Source of the DNA: CAJPNN01 sp041844735
GTDB taxonomy: Bacteria; Bacillota; Clostridia; Peptostreptococcales; Anaerovoracaceae
Length of the DNA: 6,836 nt
Direction: 5' to 3'
NCBI GenBank assembly: GCA_041844735.1
Contig: JBGZBP010000068.1
Location: forward strand, 1-6,836
Position 1 is the stretch's first letter; every line of letters begins with the position of its first letter. The notes beneath the pieces were generated by a model. It ran no database searches and had not been told where the DNA came from. It saw only the letters and a program-made list of their open reading frames with translations. Positions 1-5,920 of the stretch are shown here, one piece after another. A program made the position numbers and the translations under genes.

Positions 1-1
1 T

Positions 2-176
2 GTCATTACTAACATTTTAACACGAAATTATCATGAGTTTCTATTTTATTTTAAATTTGTCGCAATATATTATACAATCTATGAAGTCAAAAAAAGAAAA
101 ACAAGTTATTCCACAGTGTACACCTGAGAAAGAAGAAGCTATCATGGATGCGTTAAGACATTTCAAAATGATTTAA
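2..176 (+). pseudogene. 3' end of an unidentified upstream gene, possibly frameshifted
   Basis: Two overlapping reading frames cover the left edge. One is open from base 2 to a TGA at 125-127 and encodes a hydrophobic, tyrosine-rich stretch that ends in VKKRK. The other ends at the TAA at 174-176 and encodes a charged tail (VIPQCTPEKEEAIMDALRHF). Neither internal ATG (33 or 81) has a Shine-Dalgarno site, so a free-standing small gene is unlikely. The frames meet at a run of seven A residues (89-95). With six A residues the first frame would read straight into the second, giving one longer C-terminus. This may be a frameshift, a sequencing error in a homopolymer, or chance. I do not recognise the protein. 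It lies just upstream of the CD1845-like gene and on the same strand. Confidence 0.3.
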
Positions 177-195
177 GAGAAAGGAGATGTATTAT

Positions 196-477
196 ATGAG
201 GTGTATATTAAAGATAATTTTATTTCCAATAATATTACTTCTATCAATACTAATTTCTTTTCTAAAATTCATAATCAGTGTTAGTGGAATGATTTTAGGA
301 ATATTATCGTTCTTAGTGGTATTAGGTTCACTTTCAGCACTTATACAAAAAGACGCAACTACCTTTATTCAAGCACTGGTAATAGCATTTTTGATAAGTC
401 CCTATGGACTACCTAAAATTGCATTATGGGTTACAGCATACATTGAATTTGCAAGAGATAGATTGAAAGAAATATAA
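196..477 (+). CDS. CD1845-like small integral membrane protein of ICE
   Basis: This is a 93-residue hydrophobic protein starting MRCILKIILFP. It has two or three membrane segments: roughly residues 4-26, 30-52 and 58-75, the last containing FLISPYGLPKIALW. The tail is short and charged (FARDRLKEI). From memory, the pattern matches the CD1845 family found in Clostridioides-type conjugative transposons next to the replication and pcfB-virD4 genes; no function is established. The start at 196 is chosen because AAGGAG (181-186) lies 9 nt upstream. An in-frame ATG at 187 directly abuts that SD and is too close. A terminator hairpin follows the stop within about 10 nt, so the gene ends a transcription unit or sits upstream of an attenuator. 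Confidence 0.75.
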   Translation: MRCILKIILFPIILLLSILISFLKFIISVSGMILGILSFLVVLGSLSALIQKDATTFIQALVIAFLISPYGLPKIALWVTAYIEFARDRLKEI

Positions 478-488
478 AGAAACTAATG

Positions 489-519
489 AGGTGATAGATA
501 AAATACTATCGCCTTTTTT
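489..519 (+). terminator. Intrinsic terminator or attenuator upstream of the replication gene
   Basis: A 9-bp stem (489-497 with 506-514, AGGTGATAG with CTATCGCCT, one G-T wobble) encloses an 8-nt AT-rich loop and is followed by a run of six T (514-519). It lies about 10 nt after the membrane-protein stop and 22 nt before the SD of the replication gene. No clear promoter is visible between it and that gene. It may therefore act as a leaky terminator or attenuator that sets expression of the downstream operon. Confidence 0.75.
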
Positions 520-555
520 CATGCCAAAAATCGAAAAAGAAAGGAGGAAGATGAT

Positions 556-1593
556 GTGAGTATGTATTTATTTGATGAACAGCCTATTATCGCAAATAAA
601 ACATTGGCAAGAGCATTAGGGTTAAATGAAGCCTTAGTATTGCAACAGATAAACTATTGGATTGAGATAAATAAGAAGTCCGGTAAAAACTATCATGACG
701 GGAAATATTGGACATACAATTCTATAAGAGCATGGCAAGAAAAAGACTTCGACTATATGAGTGTTGATACAGTAAAAAGAACTTTTGCTAAGCTTGAAAA
801 GGCGGGGTATCTTTTTATAGGAAACTATAATAAAGATCCAAGAGATAAAACAAAATGGTATACGATAAATGATGAAAAATTAGAAGAATTATATTTTGAA
901 TTGAATAAGAAAAAGCTGGAACATGAAAGAAGTATTTTAGAGAAAGAAAGTCAAAATACTATGCACAATGCATTAGGGCAAAATGCACCAATGGAAGAGT
1001 GCAAAATCCACCAATGCAATGACGCATATAGCATTGATGCATTTGATGAAAATCCACCAATGCATTATGGTAGATTGCATGAACCATTACCAGAGATTAC
1101 TACAAATAATTCATCAGAGAATACTTCATATATTTCTTCAGAGAATTCCTCCTACCTACCCATCCATAAATATGAGGACTTGTATATGAGGGACGGATTG
1201 GAGGGAGGGAATAAAAAAATAAAATCATATAAATCCTGTTTAGAAGAACTTAGAGAAAGTACAGGATATAACGAACACATGGAATTAGGAAATAAGATTA
1301 TTGCACGAACATATGATGAAATTATTAAAGTTTTAGCTGATGTAATGATATTAAATGCAGATGATACAGTTACTATCAATCAAACAAAGTTACCTGCATA
1401 TATCGTTCAAGAGAGATTTGGGAGTTTAGATTCATCACACATGGAGTATCTTGTAAATGCTTTATCAGAGAACGAAGCTAAAATAAGAAATGTTAGAGCA
1501 TTTATTTTAACAGCAGCGTATAATGCACCGAGCAATATGGATGCCTATTATACTGCACTTGTTAGTTATGATATGAGGGAAGGAGGACTTTGA
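556..1593 (+). CDS. ICE replication initiator-like protein (DnaD/phage replisome type with DUF6017-like C-terminus)
   Basis: This 345-residue protein probably binds DNA and starts autonomous replication of the excised ICE. That role is inferred from its family and position next to pcfB and virD4. Residues ~1-115 look like the winged-helix N-terminus of phage or ICE replication proteins, with LGLNEALVLQQINYWI, KYWTYNSIRAWQ and SVDTVKRTFAKLEKAGYL. Residues ~120-225 form a low-complexity charged linker with a repeated SSEN(T/S)SY motif. Residues ~240-345 resemble the DUF6017 C-terminal domain (YDEIIKVLADVM, LPAYIVQERFGSLDSSHMEYLVNAL, NVRAFILTAAYNAP). The GTG at 556 is preferred because AAGGAGG (541-547) lies 8 nt upstream, whereas the ATG at 562 is 14 nt away. 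The stop overlaps the pcfB start as TGATG. Five 23-bp iteron-like units lie within the linker-coding DNA. Confidence 0.8.
   Translation: MSMYLFDEQPIIANKTLARALGLNEALVLQQINYWIEINKKSGKNYHDGKYWTYNSIRAWQEKDFDYMSVDTVKRTFAKLEKAGYLFIGNYNKDPRDKTKWYTINDEKLEELYFELNKKKLEHERSILEKESQNTMHNALGQNAPMEECKIHQCNDAYSIDAFDENPPMHYGRLHEPLPEITTNNSSENTSYISSENSSYLPIHKYEDLYMRDGLEGGNKKIKSYKSCLEELRESTGYNEHMELGNKIIARTYDEIIKVLADVMILNADDTVTINQTKLPAYIVQERFGSLDSSHMEYLVNALSENEAKIRNVRAFILTAAYNAPSNMDAYYTALVSYDMREGGL
957..1064 (+). repeat. Five iteron-like units of 23 bp, candidate replication origin
   Basis: Related units end at 972, 995, 1018, 1041 and 1064, exactly 23 bp apart. Units 3 and 5 (1003-1018, 1049-1064) are identical over 16 bp (AAAATCCACCAATGCA). 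Unit 2 (980-995) differs from them at two positions. Unit 1 (to 972) matches with a one-base gap, and unit 4 (1026-1041) keeps mainly the GATGCA end. Because 23 is not a multiple of 3, the DNA is read in different frames: QNAPME and ENPPMH against KIHQC. The conservation is therefore of DNA rather than peptide. Such arrays inside initiator genes are known as origins for lambda O-type and RepA_N-type initiators. AT-rich DNA follows at about 1095-1140. Confidence 0.6.
1110..1151 (+). repeat. 24-bp imperfect tandem repeat encoding SSEN(T/S)SY
   Basis: TTCATCAGAGAATACTTC at 1110-1127 recurs as TTCTTCAGAGAATTCCTC at 1134-1151, a 24-bp period that keeps the reading frame. It encodes the repeated serine-rich linker motif SSENTSY / SSENSSY. 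Because it is in frame and lies in a low-complexity linker, it is more likely protein-level repetition than a binding site. Its AT-richness next to the iterons could still matter for melting. Confidence 0.5.
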
Positions 1594-2076
1594 TGATAAA
1601 TGAGGAAATTGCAAATAGAGTAGTAAATATTGAAATAAATGTTTTAAAAGCAACCTATCAGGAGATATTAAATAATATCAATAAATTACATCAACGATCA
1701 AAGCAATATGGAGGATTAGGAAAATTAGTTAATGCTGAAGGCAGTGAAGTGAAGCTCAAAGATATGGTTAAAAAGGGACAACTTGAAGAAATTCCAGTTG
1801 AAGAAGCAGAGCTTAAGGAACTAAAAAAAGAACTTAATCGGTATGGCGTCAAGTTTTCAGTGATGAAGGATAAGGAAACTGGTAAATACTCCGTATTCTT
1901 TCAAGCCAAAGATATGAAAGTGATGGATAAAGTTTAAGCACGCATTAGCACAGTCTGAAAAGAAAACAGAAAGGAAAGAATCTATTCACAAGAATATTGA
2001 GAAGTTCAAGGAGATGGCCAAGAACTCTGTTTCTAAAGATAAAATCAAGAATAAACAAAAGGAGCAGAGCCTATGA
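1593..2076 (+). pseudogene. pcfB: PcfB-like conjugation accessory protein, frameshifted
   Basis: PcfB-family proteins (DUF3801) work with the VirD4/PcfC coupling protein to bring relaxase-DNA complexes to the type IV secretion channel. The first frame, from ATG 1593 (AGGAGG at 1581-1586, 6 nt upstream), encodes ~114 residues with the family signatures VNIEINVLKATYQEILN, KYGGLGKL-like and YSVFFQAKDMKVMDK. It stops at TAA 1935-1937. The +1 frame then continues without interruption (FKHALAQSEKKTERKESIHKNIEKFKEMAKNSVSKDKIKNKQKEQSL) to TGA 2074-2076, overlapping the next start as ATGA. Together the two parts make ~161 residues, a normal family length. An effective one-base insertion or two-base deletion near 1931-1938 explains it. 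Programmed +1 frameshifting at GTT-TAA-G is possible, but no stimulatory SD is visible. The start overlaps the upstream stop, so translation is coupled. Confidence 0.8.
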
Positions 2077-2411
2077 TAGATAAAATATTAAAGGACATCG
2101 AAGGCTTATTTAAGGTGCAGGATAAGGCAAAGTTTGTAAAGCAAAACATTCCATATCTTGCATTTTTCTATTTAGGAAACATCTTTGCCCATCATGTGAG
2201 AAGCTATACCGGTGGTGATGTCATAGATAAAATCTTTCAGGGAATATTAGAACTTAATACCATGAGTTTTCTTCTAAGTATTCATCCGGTGGATGTAATC
2301 ATAGGAGTCGGAGTGGCTGTACTGATTAAATTTATTGTCTATAACAAAGGTAAAAATGCTAAAAAGTTTAGACAGGGAAAAGAGTATGGCTCAGCAAGAT
2401 GGAGTGCATAA
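2073..2411 (+). pseudogene. virD4: VirD4/TraG-type coupling protein, N-terminal fragment interrupted by insertion
   Basis: Coupling proteins are inner-membrane ATPases that deliver DNA to the conjugation channel. Only the membrane-anchoring N-terminus remains here. There are hydrophobic segments at residues ~24-42 (IPYLAFFYLGNIFAHHV) and ~64-88 (FLLSIHPVDVIIGVGVAVLIKFIVY). The conserved segment KNAKKFRQGKEYGSARW follows and normally precedes the ATPase domain. The Walker A and B motifs are missing, and the last residues (SA, then TAA 2409-2411) come from the inserted element. AAGGAG (2059-2064) lies 8 nt before ATG 2073, which overlaps the pcfB stop. The rest of the gene should lie beyond the right end of the inserted element, outside this window. 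The fragment could still make a short membrane peptide, but not a working ATPase. Confidence 0.85.
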
Positions 2412-2458
2412 TTTTAAGTGTAAATGACACATACATGGACGCACAGGAGGTTATGCAC
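2404..2458 (+). repeat. 8-bp inverted repeat at the element's left end, with partial promoter
   Basis: GTGCATAA (2404-2411) and TTATGCAC (2451-2458) form a perfect inverted repeat around a 39-nt spacer. The left arm begins at the inferred element end. The right arm abuts the recombinase SD (AGGAGG, 2445-2450) and its start at 2459. CATAAT (2407-2412) resembles a -10 box, but the -35 position 17 bp upstream falls in coupling-protein DNA (GTATGG, 2384-2389) and is poor. In Tn4451 the tnpX promoter is known to form at the circle joint, with the -35 supplied by the other end. The same arrangement is inferred here. The repeat may bind recombinase or fold over the ribosome site. Confidence 0.5.
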
Positions 2459-4132
2459 ATGACTGATTATAGCAAAATTACAGCCCTTTACTCCCGCCTT
2501 TCCGTGGGCGACGAGGACAGGGACGGCGACGAGAGCAACAGCATACAGAACCAAAAAATCTTTTTGGAGAACTACGCCAAAGGGCAGCACCTAACCAATA
2601 TCCGGCACTACATTGACGACGACGAAAGCGGCAGGTTCTTTGACCGTTCTGCCTACTCCCGCATGATTGAAGATGTGGAAAGCGGCAAAATCGGTGTCTG
2701 CATTATGAAAGACCTTACCCGCTGGGGGCGCGACTATCTCCAAGTTGGCAACGCTATGGAGATTTTTAGACGGAACAATGTACGCTTTATCGCAGTCAAC
2801 AACGGCATAGACAGCGAAAACTCCGACACATTAGAGTTTGCCCCCTTTATCAATATCATGTCGGAGTGGTACGCAAAGGACATCAGCAAGAAAGTGAAAA
2901 CGGGCATTAAGACCAAAGGCATGAGTGGGAAGCCAATTGCCACCGAAGTCCCTTACGGCTATATCAAAGCCCCGGATAACAAGGATTTTTGGATAATCGA
3001 CGAGGAAGCCGCCGAGGTTGTACGTCTTATTTTCCGTCTGTTTTTGGACGGGAAAAACCGAAACCAAATCGCCGTATATCTGACACAGGAGCAAATCCCA
3101 ACCCCCATTTTCTACATGAAAGACCGAGGACGGGGAACTTGTAAAAATAAGACGCTCAACGAGGATAACCGTTACAAGTGGAACAAAGCCACCTTGACCC
3201 ATATCCTCACGCGGCAGGAGTATTGCGGCGATGTAGTCAATTTCAAGACTACAAAGCATTTCCGGGATAAGCGCAACCACTATGTAGACAGAGGTCAGTG
3301 GCACATCACAGAAAATGTGCATGAACCGATTATTGACCGCACCGACTTTGAAAATGTGCAGCGGATTTTGGAAAACGCACCTGTCAAACGCCCCAACGGG
3401 GACGAAGAAATCCACCCTCTGTCCGGTTTGCTTTTCTGTAAAGACTGCGGCGCAAAAATGCACATTCGCATAGATTACCGAAACGGCGGCAAGCGCCATG
3501 TTGACTATTGCAGCGAGTACCACAAGGGAAAAGCCAAAAATCCCAAGTGCAGCTCTCCGCACATCATGGACGCGGATCTGCTTATGCAGACCGTCGCAGA
3601 TGTACTGAAAAAAATCGCGGAATACTCTATCAGCAACTGGGCAGAGTTTGAAGCCTTAGTGAAAAAGAGCCTTGCCATGCAGCAGACTGACAAAGTAGAG
3701 AAACAACAGAAGCGTATCTCTCAAATCACGATGTGCCTTGAACAGATTGACAAGGTGCTGAATAAACTTTATGAGGACAACGCGCTGGGTACTATCCCAC
3801 AAGACCGCTATGAGCAGATATCGCAGAAGTATTCCGAAGAATACTACTCACTGAAAGCGGAGCTTGAACAGCTTAGGGAGCAGCTATCCGCTTTTGAAAA
3901 CGCGGGAGGAGGGGTGCAGAAGTTTGTAAAGCTGATAGACCGTTACGCTGATTTTACCGACCTTACCCCGACTATCCTCAACGAGTTTATCAGTCGGATT
4001 GAAGTGCATGAGCGCGACAAGAAAAGGGCAAAACAGGCTATTCAGCATGTCGGGATATATTTTAACTATATCGGCAGATTTGAAAATGAACTGACACCGC
4101 TTGCAAAGCCGACAGAGCAGGAAATCCGGTAA
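2459..4132 (+). CDS. tnpX: Large serine recombinase, TnpX/TndX type
   Basis: This 557-residue recombinase would excise the element as a circle and reinsert it. The N-terminal resolvase domain (~7-150) has YSRLS with nucleophile Ser15, and the arginines of DRSAYSRM and DLTRWGRD (Arg63, Arg88, Arg91). The central recombinase domain spans ~175-300 (PYGYIKAP, ATLTHILTRQEYCGD). A zinc ribbon has Cys327, Cys330, Cys351 and Cys364. A charged coiled coil occupies ~390-460. The C-terminus (IDRYADFTDLTPTILNEF, IEVHERDK, GIYFNYIG) resembles DUF4368, which is typical of the TnpX group. The ATG at 2459 is chosen because AGGAGG (2445-2450) is 8 nt upstream. The ATG at 2453 is too close to the SD, and the frame upstream to 2399 crosses the element end. 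No clear promoter lies between the element end and the start. The gene appears intact. Confidence 0.93.
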   Translation: MTDYSKITALYSRLSVGDEDRDGDESNSIQNQKIFLENYAKGQHLTNIRHYIDDDESGRFFDRSAYSRMIEDVESGKIGVCIMKDLTRWGRDYLQVGNAMEIFRRNNVRFIAVNNGIDSENSDTLEFAPFINIMSEWYAKDISKKVKTGIKTKGMSGKPIATEVPYGYIKAPDNKDFWIIDEEAAEVVRLIFRLFLDGKNRNQIAVYLTQEQIPTPIFYMKDRGRGTCKNKTLNEDNRYKWNKATLTHILTRQEYCGDVVNFKTTKHFRDKRNHYVDRGQWHITENVHEPIIDRTDFENVQRILENAPVKRPNGDEEIHPLSGLLFCKDCGAKMHIRIDYRNGGKRHVDYCSEYHKGKAKNPKCSSPHIMDADLLMQTVADVLKKIAEYSISNWAEFEALVKKSLAMQQTDKVEKQQKRISQITMCLEQIDKVLNKLYEDNALGTIPQDRYEQISQKYSEEYYSLKAELEQLREQLSAFENAGGGVQKFVKLIDRYADFTDLTPTILNEFISRIEVHERDKKRAKQAIQHVGIYFNYIGRFENELTPLAKPTEQEIR

Positions 4133-4309
4133 ATGCGTGAGGAAATCGAAGAAGCAAGAAAGGAAAAGAGCCGAGCCTACCACCACAACTATTCAAGAGA
4201 ATACCGGGCGAGAAATCTTGAAAAGCAACGGGAGTACGACCGTATCAAAGCGTGGGAATATCGGGCGAAGAAAAAGGTGCAGGCTACCGCCGCACTGTCC
4301 GCACCATAA
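4133..4309 (+). CDS. Small basic helical protein of unknown function
   Basis: This 58-residue protein begins MREEIEEARKEKSRAYHHNY and is dominated by Arg, Lys and Glu, with tyrosines spaced regularly (SREYRARNLEKQREYDRIKAWEYRAKKK). That pattern predicts a single long charged helix. Its ATG follows the recombinase stop with no intervening base (TAA then ATG), so translation is probably coupled; only a weak AGGA lies upstream. It ends just before an intrinsic terminator, which suggests it is the last gene of the recombinase transcript. I do not recognise a named family. Its composition and position suggest a nucleic-acid-binding helper of the recombinase, but that is inference. Confidence 0.55.
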   Translation: MREEIEEARKEKSRAYHHNYSREYRARNLEKQREYDRIKAWEYRAKKKVQATAALSAP

Positions 4310-4331
4310 AACAGAATAGCCAACATCAGAG

Positions 4332-4365
4332 AGGGATTTTCCGAACTACGGGAAGTCCCTTTTTT
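4332..4365 (+). terminator. Intrinsic terminator between the recombinase operon and the tnpW-like gene
   Basis: A 12-bp stem (4332-4343 with 4349-4360, AGGGATTTTCCG with CGGGAAGTCCCT, two G-T wobbles) has a 5-nt loop (AACTA) and is followed by six T (4360-4365). It is the strongest terminator-like structure in the window. It lies only 11 nt before the SD of the next gene, so it may work as an attenuator as well as ending the recombinase transcript. Confidence 0.85.
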
Positions 4366-4389
4366 ACGCCCGGAGAAAGGAGAAACCTA

Positions 4390-4686
4390 TTGACAGAAAA
4401 GAAAGGGATACCCACTCCGCTGATTAAGCCGGACGGAATTATCACGACACAGAGGAACGGGCAGACCATTGTTGCGGAGCTGTTTTTCAATCCCAACGGC
4501 ACAGAAACATTCTCCGACAAGCTGCTGAAAGTGATACTTGCCGACAGTTTGCGTTTTTCTGCGTCTGACGGTCAAGAGCCGGAAAAAACACCCGAAAAAT
4601 GCCCCTACTGCGTAACAAAGGGAAAAATAAAGGAGAAAATCAGAGCGAATGAAAACAGGACTTACCAAGCAGGAAAAGACCACTGA
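4390..4686 (+). CDS. tnpW: TnpW-like transposon-encoded protein
   Basis: The N-terminal ~50 residues (TEKKGIPTPLIKPDGIITTQRNGQTIVAELFFNPNGTETFSDKLLKVILAD) match my memory of the TnpW family of Tn4451-type elements. Its role is unknown, though members sit beside tnpX. The start is TTG at 4390, 7 nt after AAAGGAG (4376-4382). An upstream in-frame ATG at 4252 would run through the terminator and the preceding gene, so it is rejected. The 98-residue product is longer than the short core family. Its tail carries CPYC and many Lys/Glu residues, and it overlaps the next gene by 38 nt in another frame. The overlap and the unusual start codon suggest modest, coupled expression. Confidence 0.7.
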   Translation: MTEKKGIPTPLIKPDGIITTQRNGQTIVAELFFNPNGTETFSDKLLKVILADSLRFSASDGQEPEKTPEKCPYCVTKGKIKEKIRANENRTYQAGKDH

Positions 4687-4945
4687 TATTGGGTTTGACG
4701 AGAAAGACCCCCTTATCCATATCCGCACCCACAACACCGCCTTGAAGAAGCGTCTGATTGCATACATCCGCCGTTATCCGGCGATCTGCCAGCAGACCGA
4801 CGCAGACCCCGAAACGGGCTGCATGGAGTTTGATATTGCAAAGTGTCGTTTCTCTTTCCGTCTGACCGCCCCATACAGCGAGGAACGCCTGGAAGCAGAG
4901 CGACGGTATGCCAAAGAGAACAACGCCGCCGACAGGCTGAAATAA
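4649..4945 (+). CDS. Conserved accessory protein of TnpX-type elements, function unknown
   Basis: This 98-residue soluble protein begins MKTGLTKQEKTTDIGFDEKDP. It has a central segment (LIHIRTHNTALKKRLIAYIRRYPAICQQ) followed by MEFDIAKCRFSFRLTAPYSEERLEAERRYA. From memory, close relatives occur next to TnpW and MobA genes in many clostridial mobile elements. They often carry automatic names such as molecular chaperone, which I do not regard as evidence of function. The start is ATG 4649, with AAGGAG (4630-4635) at a long 13-nt spacing. The gene overlaps the tnpW-like gene by 38 nt, so coupling with it is likely. There are no membrane segments, signal peptide or clear catalytic motif. Its base composition matches the surrounding element and not the hydrolase that follows. 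Confidence 0.7.
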   Translation: MKTGLTKQEKTTDIGFDEKDPLIHIRTHNTALKKRLIAYIRRYPAICQQTDADPETGCMEFDIAKCRFSFRLTAPYSEERLEAERRYAKENNAADRLK

Positions 4946-4947
4946 TG

Positions 4948-4976
4948 TTGATTTGTTCATAGTTGTGTGATATACT
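4948..4976 (+). promoter_or_regulatory. Sigma-A-type promoter of the hydrolase gene
   Basis: TTGATT (4948-4953) and TATACT (4971-4976) are separated by exactly 17 bp and resemble -35 and -10 boxes (4/6 and 5/6 matches to consensus). Transcription would begin near 4983, leaving a leader of about 40 nt before the SD of the hydrolase. It starts within a few bases of the preceding stop. The hydrolase therefore appears to be an independent transcription unit. Confidence 0.65.
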
Positions 4977-5024
4977 TTTCTCAAATAAACAGGATGACAA
5001 ATCGAAAATAGAGGAGAACAAGAT

Positions 5025-5828
5025 ATGGAAAAACTAATTACAATATATAATACAGAATACGCTATCCCAGCAGTGTTTTCTTATTCCCAAAAACACGAAA
5101 AAATGCCAGCGGTAATTCTATGCCATGGGACAGGATCACAAAAAAATGAAGTCGGTAATTTGTTTGCAGAAATGTCCAAAAGATTATTGAACATCGGCAT
5201 TGCTTCAATTCGTCTTGATTATGCAGGATGCGGTGATAGTAAGGCTTGCCAAACGAAATTAAGCTTTTGTGGAGAAGTGAATGATACAAAAAAAGTTTAT
5301 CAGTATCTTTACACGCAGGACTTTATTGACTGTAACAATATTGGTATTTTAGGATTTAGTCAAGGAGCCCGTGTAATGGCAGAGCTATTAAAAGAAGTCC
5401 ATTCGATAAAATTTGCGATAAGTTGGTCTGGTGCATGTCATGATGGTATAGGAGTGTTCAAAGGATGGTTCGATGAGTATTATCAAGAAGCATTGGAAAA
5501 CGGTTATGCAAAGATACCGATGTTTTGGCGAGAGAACTTGCTGCTTTCAAAAAAATGGTTTGATGACATTCGTGATACAACTCCAATGATGGGATTGAGA
5601 ATGTACAAAGGTCCTATATTGGCTATAGCTGGCGACAAAGATGAACTGGTTCCCTATTATCATGCAAAAGAAATTGTGGAAAATAGCAAAAATGAAAACA
5701 GCAAGACTGTAATCGTAAAAAACTCCAATCATACTTTTAATGTTCTAATGCCTAACGAATCTAAAGCAAATGATGTTATTGAGCAAACCATACAATGGAT
5801 AAATAAGGTTTTAATGATGAACAGGTAA
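5025..5828 (+). CDS. Alpha/beta hydrolase, probable esterase, likely cargo gene
   Basis: This 267-residue cytoplasmic serine hydrolase has HGTGSQKNE (34-42, oxyanion region), RLDYAGCGDS (63-72), the nucleophile elbow GFSQGA (Ser112), GDKDELVP (likely catalytic Asp206) and NSNHTFN (His236). An aromatic-rich insert at ~140-185 (KGWFDEYYQEAL, MFWRENLLLSKKWF) forms the probable lid that sets substrate choice. The layout resembles the cinnamoyl/feruloyl-esterase-like family. Drug-inactivating esterases share this fold, so the substrate is open. The start ATG 5025 has GGAG (5013-5016) 8 nt upstream. There is no signal peptide. The gene has its own promoter. It is much more AT-rich than its neighbours (two sampled 60-base rows gave 40% and 27% GC, against 48-60% in element rows). 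That points to separate acquisition as cargo. Confidence 0.85.
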   Translation: MEKLITIYNTEYAIPAVFSYSQKHEKMPAVILCHGTGSQKNEVGNLFAEMSKRLLNIGIASIRLDYAGCGDSKACQTKLSFCGEVNDTKKVYQYLYTQDFIDCNNIGILGFSQGARVMAELLKEVHSIKFAISWSGACHDGIGVFKGWFDEYYQEALENGYAKIPMFWRENLLLSKKWFDDIRDTTPMMGLRMYKGPILAIAGDKDELVPYYHAKEIVENSKNENSKTVIVKNSNHTFNVLMPNESKANDVIEQTIQWINKVLMMNR

Positions 5829-5887
5829 AAATGATTTGGCAAATTCCGCTTATTGAACAGTACACAATAAAACTTAATACCCACCCA

Positions 5888-5920
5888 AGAGGGCAGCTGA
5901 GAAAATCGACTGTCCTTTTT
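5888..5920 (+). terminator. Terminator- or attenuator-like hairpin before the mobilization genes
   Basis: AGAGGGCAG (5888-5896) pairs with CTGTCCTTT (5910-5918) over 9 bp with two wobbles, around a 13-nt loop, and the right arm runs into five T (5916-5920). It is weaker than the hairpin at 4332-4365. It lies 60 nt after the hydrolase stop and about 17 nt before the SD of the DUF3847-like gene. It could end the cargo transcript or attenuate entry into the mobilization genes. Confidence 0.5.

Noticed and set aside
57..85. TTGTCG-17 bp-TATGAA promoter-like pair
   Set aside because: It has only 4/6 matches in each box within AT-rich DNA, so it cannot be separated from chance.
983..1189. Plus-strand frame inside the replication gene
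   Set aside because: It has no SD and is a shadow produced by the repeated iteron DNA.
2831..3562. Long minus-strand open frame of 243 codons
   Set aside because: It lies fully antisense to the recombinase, has no ribosome site or known motif, and is a by-product of GC-rich codon use on the other strand.
4101..4319. Plus-strand frame overlapping the 58-aa gene
   Set aside because: It starts inside the recombinase without an SD. The 58-aa frame at 4133 has coupling to the recombinase stop and a more coherent composition.
5850..5870. TTATTG/CAATAA inverted repeat after the hydrolase
   Set aside because: It has only six A/T-rich pairs, a 9-nt loop and no T-run, too weak to call a terminator.
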